A program made the translations under genes and the position numbers. From Phytophthora sp. 'mugwort' (Eukaryota > Oomycota > Peronosporomycetes > Peronosporales > Peronosporaceae), in assembly GCA_033558025.1 (NCBI GenBank), contig JAUCEF010000007.1, positions 1 to 64,000 on the forward strand: DNA of 64,000 nt, given 5' to 3'. Below are positions 20,066 to 31,330 of this stretch, piece by piece. Each line of letters opens with the position of its first letter. The stretch's first letter is position 1. A model generated the notes under the pieces. The model did not search any database, was not told the DNA's origin, and saw only the letters and a program-made list of their open reading frames with translations.

Positions 20066-22048
20066 CTCAAGCATGACCAAGACTCGGTCTGGCAGCGGTG
20101 CGAAAGCGCCTGCCAAGCCTGTTGCTTCCAAGCAGCAGGCTAAGAGCTAAGCCGTCCGGCAAAGCCTCTGCCGCTAAGCGATCCACCAAGGTGGCATCCA
20201 AGGTGACCCCCAAGGCACCTAAACCGCCTGAGGAGGACCTTGAGCTCCTCGTGGACTATGAGGAGGACTCGGACAAGTCTCCCATGTCCTGAGGCGATAA
20301 CGAAATCCCGCTCGTCAAGGGGTCTGACGGCGACCCGAGTTAGTCGGACTCGCTTGGGTCCCGTACCCCGCTGTCTAGCCATAACGGCGACGATGGCACG
20401 CGTCGAAGATGGTCGAGCGTCAGGGGGACCCATACTCATCCAAGGAGGACGAAGATAATCCTCGTTCTCCGGTCAAGAACTTGACGCTCGCTGAGGCAAC
20501 TGCCCGTGTCAAGGCTGCGAAGGCTACAGCAGCCTCGGAAGTAAGCCGTAAGCGGCGGGCTGCTTTCAGTTCTCCGATCCGTGAAGGGTATGGAACCCTC
20601 ATGCTCACGAACAAGGAACTCTCCGATTTCTCTTCCGATGAGGAGGAAGAGGGCCAAGTCGGCCGAGAAATCTCCAACGATCTCGACGGGCAGCAGTCTT
20701 AGTATCAGGCTGTTCGTCATAAGGGAGCGCGGTCCCCGACGACCCGAAGTACTTTTCACCTGTACATGGGGATCCGCCTTACGCTCGCGGGTACTTCCCT
20801 CCTGAGGAGTCCCACGAAGCCGACGTCTACATGGGTCAGCTCCAGCCGCCTCGCGTGCTTCTTGGCGGGCGCTCTTCTCGAGGCGCTTATGAGCGCCACC
20901 TGGTGGCCAAGCAGCCCCTGTTCCAAAACGTGAGCATTGCTCGGTGCGTGCTCCTGGCACCGCACAACAACTTCCCGCTCAAGGAGTTCACGAGCCGGCG
21001 ACAGAAGCCTGAGCTCCGGTCGGGACTCCGACCTGTGTGGGGCTATCCAGCCATGATGCCCCCACACTGTGGCTCTTTCCAAGAATCCGAGCCGTCTTTT
21101 GGAAGTGGGCAGCTACGCGCTGCTGACAAGGGCAACTCGACGTTCTCCGGCAGGATCTCACCCTGGAGGCCATCTCTGACCTCCGAGACCTGCGTATTGA
21201 GTTTGCTTATGTGGTAGGCAAACGGCAGCTCTCTCGAGAACTACAGAAGCATCCCGCTTCTAGCGCTCACGATGAGCGCAGGTATGGTCTCGGTTCTACG
21301 ACCACACCCCGTTCGGGCAAGAAAGCCCGAACTACTTACGAAGCCGCCGCCGATTCCGTTCCCAGATCGCGACAGCCTTCGGGCAACCAGCCTGGAGCCG
21401 TTCGTACGGCTCCCAGGATCACTCAGCTTCCGAGTACCCCCTCCACTTCACGCGGAGCTGGCGCTTCCCGTGGACGCGCCGCTCCTAGAGCACACGCTCC
21501 ACGTGGTAGTGGGTCTCCCCATTACGATCGAGGAGAGGGGGTGGTGCCCTCGAACGAGTGCGCGTATGAGGCGCCACCCCTCCGGTCCAACTCAGGACCT
21601 GGTGTACCGCCTTCGGCTCCACCTCGTGTCGTTGAAGACACCGCTCTCCGTCGTCGAGTCCTCGCGCTTGAGATTGCGCTTGGACTTGTGTGAGGGCGGG
21701 GCTGCTGCTGCCCAGGCCGGGAGCGCTGGGGTCCTTGGGCCGATTCGTGACGACGTGAATCGTCTGGCCGATGACTTGTCGGCCCTTGAAGGACGGGTCG
21801 ATCGTCGTACGAATAACATGAACGAGCTTTTCCAACGTCTGGATGCCTTTTGGGCGTCGATAGTCCGAGTCCAACGGGGGTTGTTTCTTGTTTGGGACCT
21901 CCTGCGTACTCCCCGCCGTATCACTATGACTCATACTCGGCGTATGCAGCCGGGGTTCCTTCGTATGGAGCCCCTTCCGCGGCCCCACAAGGGACCTGGG
22001 ATTCTGGCTCTGGGTGCGCTCAGAAAGCGTCGCAGCCTCGCTTTGTAG
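20066..22048 (+). pseudogene. Antisense ORF of gypsy I (function unknown)
   Basis: Plus-strand coding region starting near ATG 20066 and facing the integrase. It is broken by several frameshifts (near 20140, 20300, 20700, 21200, 21690). Segments: Lys/Ala-rich N-terminus with an acidic patch (EEDLELLVDYEEDSD), a basic stretch (VSRKRRAAF) beside SDEEEEGQV, a Pro/Ser/Arg-rich middle (RGRAAPRAHAPRGSG), a coiled-coil-like part (GPIRDDVNRLADDLSALEG...) and a Tyr/Gly/Pro-rich end (PSYGAPSAAPQGTW). The C-terminal third reappears in element III at 33562-33919. It overlaps the end of pol tail-to-tail by about 100 bp. No known domain. Extra antisense ORFs between integrase and the 3' LTR are known in some plant Ty3/gypsy lineages. 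Confidence 0.6.
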
Positions 22049-22798
22049 AGCTGGGGTCTGTGAGCCCTGCGGATCATGGTACCATGGTACCGCTTCAGAC
22101 GGCCCACGTAGAACGTCGAGTGGGTCGTCATCGACTTAGTCAGGGCAATGGTATATGCCGCACCATGCCTGGCCAGGACCGCAAAGGGTCCAATGAAGCG
22201 GTGCTTCAGCTTGTTGCTCCCAACGGAACTTACCGTGGCGAGTGACAAGTTCCTAATGTCTAGCAGGACTAAATCCCCCACACTAAACACGTTTAAGTTT
22301 CCTCTTCCTTTCTTGTCAGAGTACTCCTTCTGTTTGTCCTGTGCCGCTGCCATGGCATCACGGGCACGGCTGATTACGTTCCGCCTGGTGTCTATAAAAG
22401 ACTCCACTTGTTTCCGCAAGGAAACCGATCTCATGTCCAAGACCTGGGAGGAAAGCGCTTTCCGAGCCTCTCTCCCACCTAGAACTGAAGACGGGGTGCT
22501 GCCTCGCAAAGTGAGCGGTACCCGTGGATGGCGTAAGCTATTCAGATAGAACGGGGTATACCCGGTCGATGCGTGAACCGCATTGTCGTGTGCACAACTA
22601 ATGGTAGTCATCCTGACCAAGTTGAGGAGACTCCTCACAGATGCTGCGTAGAGTGTCCTCAAGCACTCGGTTTACACACTCCGTCTGCTCAACCGTTTTA
22701 CGATGATCGGCAGTGGACATGTGCAGCGTCGTACCAAGTAGTTGGAACAGCGCTCGCCCAAACACAGCCGTAAACCGCGGGGTCACGATCCAAGACAA
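21931..22798 (-). pseudogene. gypsy I integrase C-terminal part
   Basis: TPRFTAVF, TADHRKTVEQTECVNRVLED (consensus HPQTDGQTERVNRVLED, here with a frame wobble), NAVHASTGYTPFYLN, then a basic KQKEYSDKKGRGN region and VFSVGDLVLLDIRNL, YVGRLKRYH. Integrase core end plus the C-terminal GPF/GPY-type module. A frameshift near 22600 breaks it. Confidence 0.8.
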
Positions 22799-22950
22799 TC
22801 ATCTCCGACAGACCATATGGCGAAAAGCGCCATGAACTCGTTAAGGACACAGATACCTCCCGTTCCAGCAGCATACGCGCCGGTTCCCCTCCGTGATGGA
22901 GGCGACCAGTCCAGCCCGCACGCAGCGAGGCAGGCGGATGAGTGACACAA

Positions 22951-23989
22951 CAAGGGCACGCAGGCGAGGCACCGTAGATGAGCCTGCAAGGTTTGCTCTA
23001 CACTACGCATAGGTGCGCAGCGAGCATCTACAACCACATATTATGCAACGACTGCGACAATGTCGGTCCGATGTTACTGTGCATGAGCGAAAGGCTCAAC
23101 GTCGCGGCGCGGCCATGACGTGCTGGGATATCTGGCACAAGGAGTGGGTAATTGGTACTTTGATCCTGTGGAGAACGCGAAGCCGATCAGGATGCGACGC
23201 AAAGCTGACGGGACTATACCGGGTACGCAAACGACACCTAGCACGCCGGCTCTACGCAAGAGACGCCGAACAAACACCTAGGAGCAAAATCCATCTAATG
23301 CTGCCACTAACGTGAATATATGCAGTATATGTTGGATAGTGTCGAGTTCGTCGTGTTAGGTTCCGTCGAACTACACCGCGCTTGTCATGCTTCATGCGCA
23401 CTCATTATCAACTGTATCCCGATCGACCCGTCTTGACGCGGTGCGTTGCATTTACTTTGTTGACCTCACCAGCTTCTCCATATGCTCCCCACTTCTCTTG
23501 GATCTAATTTTACACGTCGAGGCTGCATTGACGCATCCTCTGCTCGCGTTACCGACGCCGGATCCATAGAGGCGACACCCCTCTTTTGCATGTAGGATTT
23601 TGTATGGGAAGTTACGATTTCTGAAATTTCGAAATTCGGGCCGCAGGAGCTCCAGTTTCCGTACCTGATGTGTCGCGTCCATCTCTGCGTTAGAGTGCAG
23701 TATGCAGTCTACACCTACCGATTAGCATACCAAAAGTATACAACCCCCAGGTCTAATTATATTGCATATGTGGTTTTGCTGTTCCCGATCTGGATGGGGA
23801 TAAGTACTCTAGTGTGATGAATCAAATACTCTAGTGCAAGAGTTTGGGTCGTGCATAGCCGCTTGTGGTGTAAATGTATAGAACTCATTATCTATCACAG
23901 TAGCGCCTAACCTAACGCATTAATATTGGCTGTAAAGTCACCTACGGAGATCTCGTTAGCTATCTCGTACTGAGTACGGTTATAAGAGA
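22951..23989. other. Repeat-derived spacer, probably part of the gypsy II 3' LTR on its right side
   Basis: No gene recognised. Only the right end of an LTR (CCCCGTTACA at 24031-24040) can be fixed; its left boundary is not clear to me. Confidence 0.4.
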
Positions 23990-24069
23990 AGTTGGGACGC
24001 ATGTCCCACATAATCTCCAGGTGAAAGTAACCCCGTTACACCCTCCCCCGTCAGACTGAGGGCACCGCG

Positions 24070-25710
24070 TGTCCTCACTCGCCATTGTCTCAACTGAGGT
24101 GTCGTTCAGCTGAACGTGCATGTCGCCTAGTCACTAAGCATCCCAAGACCTCGATTGAGACCTTTGCAAGTTCAAGGAGCTGGCCTGTCGCGATCTCGTG
24201 CATGGCTTTATGCCGTAAATCGTTTGCGACAATCCCGAAGCCAGTTCGCTTCACGCGCGTGCCTCTCTCACTGTGGAGGAGTATCACTCCGAATACCGTC
24301 GTCGGCACGAACCCCGCGTAATGTCAGACAAGACAAGGGGTGACGGAACGTCTGGACGAAACCCATCTGGCTTCTCAGACGTTCCCTCTGCGATTCTCGT
24401 TGAGGAGATAAAGCTGGTCTACGAGTCCAACACGAGCCTTCCGCGCTCTTCAGAGCCGGAGCCCCGCGTGCTTCGCACACCAAGTCCGTTTCCCGAATGC
24501 CGGACGCCGCAGACTCTGTCTGTACTGCGTGCATTGTCGGAATTGGTATGGGTGTGATGACCAATAATTTCGATGAGGCTCAGCACCAACAGCTCGAAGC
24601 GTGAGTACTACGGCGTTCCCAACGCTCTGTGGCGCGCCCGATCGTTAGCCCTCGTCGAGAGTATATCTTCAAAGCCCGCGATGCTTATGATATCGTTCCG
24701 GCAAGCTGTCGCAGGGCCTTGAACACTTGTGTCGCCGGGCTCGAGGCCTCTGCCTCTGCTGACATAGCAGCAGGTGTGGCTCTCGCGAGGGGTTCCTAAC
24801 CGACCACGTGGTTACTCATCGTGAGTATCGTGACCGCCTTAACGGTCAAGCGCGGTGCCCGCAAGGCGGACAATCCACATCGCCTAGCTGCCTAGGGAGA
24901 CCTTCCAAGAGGACGACGGCCAGCTTGCCCTTTGGGCGGAAGGAGCACGACATCTCCCTTCAATTGCTGCCCTACGAATCAATTTCGCGGAATTCGATGT
25001 GCGCATGGAGCGCAAGCTTCGATTCAACTTCGCGAAGCTCAAGACGAAGCGCGAACCGCCTCGTGGGTTTCGCTTCGGCCTCACGGTCTCGCCCACCATG
25101 CACCTGAGAGCGCTGCAGACCTCCACAACGTGGTTCATGGTGGCATCAACCCTGGAACCCTGCTTAAGCTCAGCGACTGATCCGTTAGCTCCCCGATTAT
25201 TGTCGAGAAGCGCGAGGCGACAGACGCTGCGGCAGCGGGCTCAACTAGTGCGTCCGATCGTGATGTTTAAAAGTGTCGACAACGTCAGGTTATTCTCGCT
25301 GGAGGGGAACCCATAACTCCCAATGGTTTGCCGAGTGAGGATACCCACGTCAAAAAAAAAAAAAATCAGATACTGGTTATGACCTGGACAACGACGTCGC
25401 TTCAAACACTCTCCACGTGGTCTCCCTGCTCCGAGCAACGCCGACGGTGGTCGGGCTGACGCCGGATGAGGACGTTATACGTCGAGAGGAGTTCGCAGAA
25501 ATTCGGGACCCTGTGAGTCGATAGCGCGGTGAGGTGGAGCGGCTCCTCCGGTTACTTGGGGCAGCCAAGCAGGCCTATGAACAGTTTTGGACTGTGGTTG
25601 GTGAACTTCGTCACCGTGACGTGGGATGTGAACATGGCGTCGAGTACGCCGCAAAGGCGGAACTTCGAGCATAGTCAGGTGGGACTGGAGGGGCAGCTCG
25701 ACATGCCCTA
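24070..25710 (+). pseudogene. Plus-strand (antisense) ORF region of gypsy II
   Basis: Fragmented plus-strand frames at the place occupied by the antisense ORF in element I. Pieces include EEIKLVYESNTSLPRSSEPEP (24273-24557) and INFAEFDVRMERKLRFNFAK (~24980-25180), followed by a charged, coiled-coil-like end RGEVERLLRLLGAAKQAYEQF (~25520-25675). No known domain. An A14 run at 25352-25365 interrupts it. Homology to the element I ORF is suggested by position, not by clear similarity. Confidence 0.4.
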
Positions 25711-25779
25711 ACTGAGCGCAGTGGCTCCGCCACCTGCGCCTGCTCATCGTTCATCGGCTCTAGGTCCCGATATGGCTTG

Positions 25780-26670
25780 AGCAAGCCCACGTAAAATACG
25801 TGATGAGTTTACATCTTTTTAAAAGATTGAGCGTATACTCTAGACCCTTCTTGGTCACGACCGTGAACGGCCCGACGAAACGCGGACACAACTTCGCCTT
25901 GAAGACCGCAGAAACTGCATGTGTACGTAGGTTTTAACATTAAGTAAAACTTGGTCGCCGACCTCGAAGCTTTTCATATTGCCTCCGCCCATGGTATGCG
26001 CCTGTTCCTTTTGTTCGCCTTTGCTCCCAGTCATAGCGCCACGCACATGTCGTAGGGCATTTAGAGGTGTTGATCAAAAAGCTGCTCGGCTATCCCCCCC
26101 CCACGAAGCCCCGAACCACGTAGTGGTAGCACCAGCTGGACGCGCGGGTGTATGAGGCCGTTCACGTAGAACGGGGTGTAGCCCGTAGAGGCGTGCACAG
26201 CAGTATTTAATGCAAACCAACGAGCGGAAATACTGCGCTCCAACGCTTCGGTGTTTTAACGCAAATGCTACAGAGTATATCCGCTACAACGCGATTTGAG
26301 CGTTCAGTTTGACCGTCGGTCTGCGGATGATCGGCCGTGGACATGTCCAGCTTAGTTCCAAGCACCGTGAGGACTGATGCTCAAAACTGCTCAGTGAAGC
26401 CGGGATCTCGATCCGGGATAATCGATGCTGGCAGATCATGTTGGCTAAAGAACCGATCGAGAAACAGCTTTGAGGTACCTTCACCATCTATGACATCCGG
26501 CACCACCGCTAGACGAGCCATCTTGCTTAATCGGTCAACAAAGACCAGGATGTCCGTGTTGCTATTCGAGTCCTCCGGAAGGCAAACACAAAGACAAAAC
26601 CAATGGACTCCTAACACCCAACGAGGACAGGCAAACTTGCCAGCGACTCGGACGCATTTGGTTTGGTGAG
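25780..26670 (-). pseudogene. gypsy II integrase
   Basis: VFVDRLSKMARLA and IIPDRDPGFTEQF (the conserved DRDPRFT region), then NTAVHASTGYTPFYVNGLIHPR, KSFEVGDQVLLNVK. C9 at 26094-26102 falls in the coding part. Frames change at least three times. Confidence 0.75.
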
Positions 26671-27024
26671 GGTTTCACCCGCTGACACGTTTCACACGTG
26701 CGCACGAAGGCTCGTCCGTTTGTACGGTTTGGGTCACAAAACGTACGTGCTCAAAGACCTGTAGGTCTTTCACGACCCATGTGACCACTAAGCGGCGTAT
26801 CATTGCACCTCATAGAGGATGAGATACTTCAAATCCTCATCCTGAGGGACCGGGACACGCACGGTGTCTGCAGCAATCGTGCTGTAAAACAGCACACCAT
26901 CATATGAAAAGCGATGTAGCCTTTCGATCTATCGCGCCGACACGTCATTGTCCGAGTCTTAAAACACCTCGCTCCCACGAGCACGTTGTAGAGCTACAAC
27001 ATGTGTTTCATCTCGCGCAAACGT

Positions 27025-27107
27025 GGAGAAAGTAGGATTTGAACCTACGTAGAAAATATTTCAACAAGTTTACAGTCTGCCGCTTTTAACCATTCAGCCA
27101 TTTCCCC
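27025..27107 (-). tRNA. trnY: Mitochondrial tRNA-Tyr(GUA), in a nuclear insertion
   Basis: Read on the minus strand: acceptor GGGGAAA with TTTCTCC (one G-U pair), D arm TGGCTGAATGG, anticodon loop ACTGTAAAC with anticodon GTA, long variable arm (class II, as in bacterial/organellar tRNA-Tyr) and T arm GTAGG-TTCAAAT-CCTAC. Intact as a cloverleaf but a displaced mitochondrial copy, so probably not expressed. Confidence 0.88.
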
Positions 27108-27125
27108 TAAAGATGTTCTAAATAT

Positions 27126-27171
27126 GTAATTAATGGGATTTGAACCCATAATATTTACTTGGAAGATAAAG
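27126..27171 (-). pseudogene. trnG: Truncated mitochondrial tRNA-Gly(UCC)
   Basis: Minus strand: anticodon arm TTTAT-CTTCCAA-GTAAA (anticodon TCC), T arm ATGGG-TTCAAAT-CCCAT and the 3' acceptor strand TAATTAC. The 5' acceptor and D arm are missing, replaced by gypsy sequence at ~27171. Confidence 0.8.
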
Positions 27172-28758
27172 GGTGCGGATCATGATTCGTCACGAACGAG
27201 GTCACAGTCGTGACATATGAAAGGTCATAGTCCGGTGGACGTGACAACGCGTCTGCGAGACCATTCCGCCTGCCATACTTGTACTTCACCTCGAAGTTAT
27301 ACTCCGAGAAGAAGGATAGCCAGGGAGTCACCCTTGCGGGATATGAGCGACAAGTCGTAGTGTTTAGCGCCGCGTGATCAGTGAAAATCACAAACGGCTT
27401 AGAGCAGAGCCGGTGAAACCGGAACTTGAAAAGGCATACTTCATTGCAAATAGCTCCTTGTCAGAACTGGATAGTTCTTCTTTGCAGCCTTAAGCTGGCG
27501 AGATCTAAACGCAATCACGCGGTCACGTCCGTCGGCTTGTAGCAGTACACTACCTACAACGAAGCCGGATACGTCACAGACGACACTGAACAGACATTTG
27601 AAATATGACAAAGCCAAGATCGGTGCATGAAGGAGACCCTCCGTGACCACCACAAGGCATCTTGATGCTAGGTATCCCTGTACCGGTCCGCATCCTTTAT
27701 TTAGGAGATTGGACAATGGCCGAGCCATATCAGCGTAGTTATCACAATACTTGTGGCGAGGCCACCGCGTCCTTCGGGTTCTTAGGGACCGGCCAATCCA
27801 CGATGACCTTAGCTGGATTCCACGCTTTTCAATGAAGCATTCTAAGAAATGAATCTCTTCAGCACCGAAGATGCACTTCGCCGCGATAGAGTACGGCTTG
27901 TTAGTGTACCTGCACTCGAGCACCGCTAGTAGATGGTCGATGTGTACGGCTTGTTAGTGGCACTAGAGCACCGCTAGTAGATGGTCGATTGTGGTTCTTC
28001 ACATCCGACCTCCCGTGTTCTACACGAGTGAGGACGAAGTCGTCGAAGTATGTATGTACGTAGGCCCGATGGGGCCTGAAGAGCTGCGTCACTAGACGGC
28101 CGAACGTCGCAGGAGCGTTCGATAGCCCTTGGGACATCGCAAGCCACTCCAGAGCATACCCATCGGAATGCTGACCGCTGTTAGCAATGTCACTCGCACG
28201 CATGAGCAACTGGAAATAATCGTCGACTAAGTCAAGCGCACTGTACGTTCTACATCCAACGATGTTGTTCTGCAGAACAGCCTTCCTAGGAAATCGGTGT
28301 CTGTGCCGGAATGGCGGCAGCGTTGAGCTTGTTAAAAACATGAACAATGCGCCACTTGTGGTTAGGCTTTCTGACAGAGAACGTCGACATGGAGTGTGGA
28401 GCCTTGCTCTCTCGAACCGTACCCGTCGCGTAATTGGCATTGTAGAGCGCGTCGCTGACGCCGCACTGCTCCTTTGACAAGGGCAATTGCCTGGTAACAC
28501 ACTGGGAACCGGGTCAATCTCGTGACGCATACCTCGATCCGAAGGTAGACCAGAAGGCGGGTCATTGGAAACCACATTTTGGTACTCCTCGACTAAGGGG
28601 TAGTATGGGTCTGACGGATCGTTTAGGATTGCCGACCCACTACGTTTACGTAGTGTCTGCATAGTGTCCTCGAGGGCCGCTTCATCCATAAGCGATGAGG
28701 AGTTCGACTGCATTTCAGGTCGTATGATGACCACTTCGGCTAACTTGCCCGCCATCAA
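27155..28758 (-). pseudogene. gypsy II RT-RNase H
   Basis: RT: SKAPHSMSTFSVRKPN, AFNKLN-type motif, IPAQTPIS, MSQGLSNAPATF and the catalytic YFDDF (intact). RNase H: SVVCDVSGFVVGSVLLQ, RSRQLKAAKKNYPV, FTDHAALN, LADALSRPPDY. A ~50-bp tandem duplication at 27892-27993 and other frameshifts separate the two. Non-functional. Confidence 0.8.
27892..27993. repeat. Tandem duplication of ~50 bp inside gypsy II
   Basis: TACGGCTTGTTAGTG...GAGCACCGCTAGTAGATGGTCGAT occurs at 27892-27940 and again at 27945-27990, breaking the RT frame. Confidence 0.8.
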
Positions 28759-29488
28759 GGCATCTCAGAACTCAGCAATAGATATCTCGTCCAGTTCTAA
28801 CAGAGCGACTACTGCGGGTACAGATTCTACGCTCGTATTCCCATTGGATTCGTCGACCGCTCCCGTTACGTGTGCATAGCAACTCGCTACCGTCATCCAC
28901 TCAAGACATATCGTGTGTCAGGACACGCTTTGCGCCTCGCAGTCGCTATGCGGCGTCGCTGTCGCCTCTTGGTGGAAACCAGACACCTCGCACAGTCCAA
29001 CCAGTTTGCGCTATTTGTGTCGCCAGGTGTCTCCACCTGTTGTTGCTCCAAAGGATCCTTCATGTCAGTATCAACTATCCGACGAAGAACTGCATGACCC
29101 GCAGTCTTCACCCATTGGGGTATGTGCCACTTCGCACGCATCGTCATGAGCTAGCCCGTGTGCTTCGGCAAGCAGCCCCCCCCCGAGCACGCCATTACCG
29201 ACGCGCAGCAGGTCATTGCCGTCCTGGCGCTCACCGCTCATCGGATTACGTGCCGCACACACGCATCGTCAGGGCTACGCCCAAGATACCTCGACATGTT
29301 GTCGACCACGTCATTATTGGCACGCAGCGATGACTCGTTACCGTGGCGAGCATTGCTCAGCGGATTACGTGCCATTCCATGTGCATCATCAGGGCTAAGC
29401 CCGCGACGCCTCGGCACACGGCCGACCGTGCCTTCGCCATACAGTGATGACTCGTTTACGGTGCGAGAGCCGCTCAGCGGTTGACGTG

Positions 29489-30232
29489 TCACTCCACGTT
29501 CAGATCACGATCAGCGCTCGGGACACGCGTCAACGCAACCAGTGTCCATAACTTAGATACTCCCAAGTCCAGCACATTGACCGACTGGGTCCAATGCTCG
29601 CGCCAATAGCTTTTTTGCCTCCTAGCAGAGCCGGGTTCATGACTCGCCGAAGCTCCACTAAAAGGCAAGCACGTAGCGCCTAAGGTCTTAGACCTCCAAT
29701 CCATCGGTGGCTCGTGGCGTTTGAGCCATGCCATACGCAGGATGAGATCATATCTGGAATCCAGGTCAAGGATCATACAACGAGGTCCAGAAACGTCACA
29801 AATAGGTTCACTGGAACATGGGGCACCGTGACACGGGTCCCCGCCGCAAGCCGGACAGTGATGATGCCACGCGCACGTGCTCACTTCCTTCCAACTTGGA
29901 GCGCCGAGCGTAATTGCCCGACGTGCCAGAATAGAAAAACAAATCGTCCAGGGTTTGTTAAAGCCCTTGATGGTCGCCTCAACGACCAGCAAGCCCGACT
30001 TACATACATGTCCCGTGTTAAGGGCACGGTGCTCCCCGGGTCTAGTCCCTGTTGACCTCGTCCCTGAGGCTCTACAGAACTTAGTTCTTCCCCAGTAGGC
30101 CACCCCGCGCCAACTGGATTTTGAATTTTTCACACTTCCACTCAAAAGAAAGCTTCGGCTCGGAGGAGCCGGACACTGTTTACGCAGGGACACCCTAGAC
30201 GCAGATGTCGAGTGCTTACGCGCATGTAGCAT
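29489..30232 (-). pseudogene. gypsy II protease region
   Basis: The recognisable part is SRYDLILRMAWLKRH and PMDWRSKTLG (consensus YDLILGMPWL.RH...IDWRSK). The upstream protease active site is scrambled. The frame may continue from gag with shifts. Confidence 0.55.
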
Positions 30233-30389
30233 CGACGGAAGCCAATACGCTGCTCAGCAGCCAGAGCTCGGCTTCCTCGTTTTCAGTATGGCTGAGGTCC
30301 ATCAGCTCGGGGCCATTGAACGAGCCGGGGGCTCCTGCCGAGCTGTCTGGGGAAGCGCTCCAACAAAGCCGCGCAGCCTTAACGTTGGA

Positions 30390-31073
30390 CTAGACGTTCA
30401 ACGCCACGTTTACGGCCTCTTCAAAAGAAGTAGGGTGAACGCGAAAGACATTTTCTGTCTTTGCAACGCCAGTGCGAAGACCTTCCATGAAGATGATAAC
30501 GGTGACCGCCTCATGGAGGGGATCTCCCACGATACCAGCGATGAGAGTTCGCAACTCCAGGATAAAGTCCACCAATTCCTTCTTACCCTGGCGGGTAGAG
30601 CGAACGCTTATCCTCACGCGACATGCCTGGTAAGGCGGAGAGAACACTCGCGAGAGCTGGAGTTTCAGCTGCTCCAAGAAGGGAACGCGGCGTCCGCGGA
30701 CGTCACGTCAGTGTCCACCCTCGCGCTCAGACACCGAGTTTAGAGATAGTTTGGAGATAGATAGCGCCACGCGCTGTTGCTCGGTCTTGTACATGCAGGA
30801 TGTCATAGTCATTTCGATTTGTCTGACTCGGAGCAGGAAATTCTCTCTTTCTTTGCCTTCAAAGTCTTGACGGTCACCATGAGCGGCTATCTCTGGGAGT
30901 TCCATCCGATGACGGCCTGGGCTCCTCAGACGCCGCGGCCTCCGTCTTCTTCTGTTGGATGTGCTCCAACAGAGCATTCTCGTAGTTAGACTAGTTAGAG
31001 AACGCCTCCAAACGTGGATACACCCATATCGGGGCCTTGCGAAGCAAGATGAGCCACACCTTCCGGATGCCAA
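30390..31073 (-). pseudogene. gypsy II gag
   Basis: N-terminal ELPEIAAHGDRQDFEGKER and NFLLRVRQIEM (31073-30708), then LKLQLSRVFSPPYQACRVR, GKKELVDFILELRTLIA and FMEGLRTGVAKTEN (30677-30390). Matches the capsid-like gag of gypsy III (PYEGKEGENLHFWVREVDLA...). One frameshift between the two pieces. Confidence 0.65.
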
Positions 31074-31330
31074 CCAAGGACATCAGCTTTTTAAGCTCGT
31101 CCAGTTGGTTCGGGGGTAAGCGGGCGAATAGCTCCATCCTCACTGAGGGCACTCGTTAGCTGTAGGATTGACTACAAGTGCTACCAAAGGCAGCGGGGCT
31201 GCAGTAGCTTCCACATCAGAGAAAGACACAGATTCAGAGTCTCTTATTTATGATGGGTAATCTTAGGTTCTATCAAGAACCAATACGATCACGTAAGCTA
31301 ACTACTTACGGACTCCAAGAATAAACTGTA

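Larger units (their letters stand above)
19538..22950 (-). mobile_element. Ty3/gypsy element I (partial): 3' LTR, antisense ORF, integrase
   Basis: The minus-strand element retains its 3' end: integrase (22798-21931), a convergent plus-strand ORF (20066-22048), a polypurine tract (complement at 19885-19893, TCCTCCCCC) and the 3' LTR (19538-19884). Gag, protease, RT and the 5' LTR are absent; similarity to the integrase stops near 22870-22950. The LTR is inserted in recombinase T2. Its closest relative here is element III (33562-39634). Confidence 0.8.
27022..27171 (-). other. Mitochondrial DNA insertion (NUMT 1) inside gypsy II
   Basis: About 150 AT-rich bases carrying a complete trnY and the 3' half of trnG in tandem on the minus strand. 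Gypsy sequence lies on both sides (RNase H end TNHDPHP to the right, ARDETHVVAL to the left). The boundaries are set within a few bases by the return of gypsy-like sequence. Confidence 0.85.
23990..31330 (-). mobile_element. Ty3/gypsy element II (nearly full length, decayed)
   Basis: The minus-strand element runs from a PBS/LTR junction at 31166-31179 (ATTGACTACAAG next to TG) through gag (~31073-30390), protease (~30232-29489), RT (28758-27901), RNase H (27923-27155) and integrase (~26670-25855) to a convergent plus-strand ORF region (24070-25710), a polypurine tract (complement CCCTCCCCC 24041-24049) and the 3' LTR end (24031-24040). It carries a mitochondrial insert at ~27022-27171. Many stops and shifts; not functional. 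Same architecture as elements I and III but a diverged sequence. Confidence 0.75.

Noticed and set aside
20436..20960. Minus-strand ORFs opposite the gypsy I plus-strand ORF as the true coding strand
   Set aside because: Plus-strand reading gives the segment shared in protein terms with element III; the minus frames do not carry retroelement motifs here.
23290..24040. Complete 3' LTR of gypsy II
   Set aside because: The inner end is clear, but I could not find a matching outer end or a match with 31179-31330, so only the inner part is annotated.
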